A stretch of DNA of 6,305 bases, taken from JAAYYM01 sp964631375. Its GTDB lineage: Bacteria; Bacillota; Clostridia; Lachnospirales; Lachnospiraceae. Where the stretch lies: the NCBI GenBank assembly GCA_964631375.1, contig CAZVYQ010000081.1:1-6305 (forward strand). The letters run 5' to 3'. Shown here piece after piece: positions 6,228 to 6,305 of this stretch; the stretch's first letter is position 1, and every line of letters starts with the position of its first letter. Under the pieces are notes generated by a model, which was not told the DNA's origin, did no database searches, and saw only the letters and a program-made list of their open reading frames with translations. The translations under genes and the position numbers were made by a program.

Positions 6228-6255
6228 CGATGGAACTTAAGGAGAAAAAATCTAT

Positions 6256-6305
6256 ATGAAGGGAAATTGTTGTTTGTCGAAGCTAATCAGTCAAACACAC
6301 TCTGT
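6256..6305 (+). CDS. Possible start of a further gene, cut by the window end
   Basis: AAGGAG (6239-6244) lies 11 bases before ATG 6256, a slightly long gap. The frame stays open for the 16 codons visible, reading Met-Lys-Gly-Asn-Cys-Cys and so on. No promoter was found in the short stretch after the pyk terminator. Too little is visible to assign a family, and it may be chance. Confidence 0.3.
   Translation, partial: MKGNCCLSKLISQTHS

Overview
The window looks like a chromosomal housekeeping region from a low-to-mid GC Firmicute, most likely a gut-type Clostridia (Lachnospiraceae-like). This rests on AT-rich intergenic DNA, strong AGGAGG-type ribosome binding sites, sigma-A promoters with extended -10 elements, a dimeric bacterial-type glycyl-tRNA synthetase, and a pyruvate phosphate dikinase whose residue numbering matches the Clostridium symbiosum enzyme almost exactly. 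No mobile element, CRISPR array, tRNA or rRNA gene was recognised.

Layout: glyS (glycyl-tRNA synthetase) fills about 1-1385 and may begin just before the window. A 270-bp gap follows. It holds a perfect 11-bp inverted repeat over the glyS stop codon, a strong extended -10 promoter, about 160 nt of structured leader or small RNA ending in an intrinsic terminator, and then the ribosome binding site of ppdK. ppdK (pyruvate, phosphate dikinase, 875 aa) runs 1656-4283 and ends at a long hairpin that can terminate transcription from both sides. A small minus-strand gene of unknown function (55 aa, 4340-4507) converges on that hairpin and has its own good promoter and ribosome binding site. pyk (pyruvate kinase, 475 aa, 4725-6152) lies on the plus strand, divergent from the small gene, and is closed by an intrinsic terminator at 6191-6227. 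The last 50 bases may hold the start of another gene.

Functionally, PPDK and pyruvate kinase act on the same metabolic step, PEP/pyruvate: one reversibly with AMP and PPi, the other essentially irreversibly with ADP. Each has its own terminator, and the small gene sits between them, so they look neighbouring but separately controlled. glyS appears to be a genomic neighbour rather than a pathway partner. The least explained parts are the terminator-containing leader in front of ppdK and the small acidic protein between the two PEP/pyruvate genes. Neither is proved to be a new system by sequence alone.
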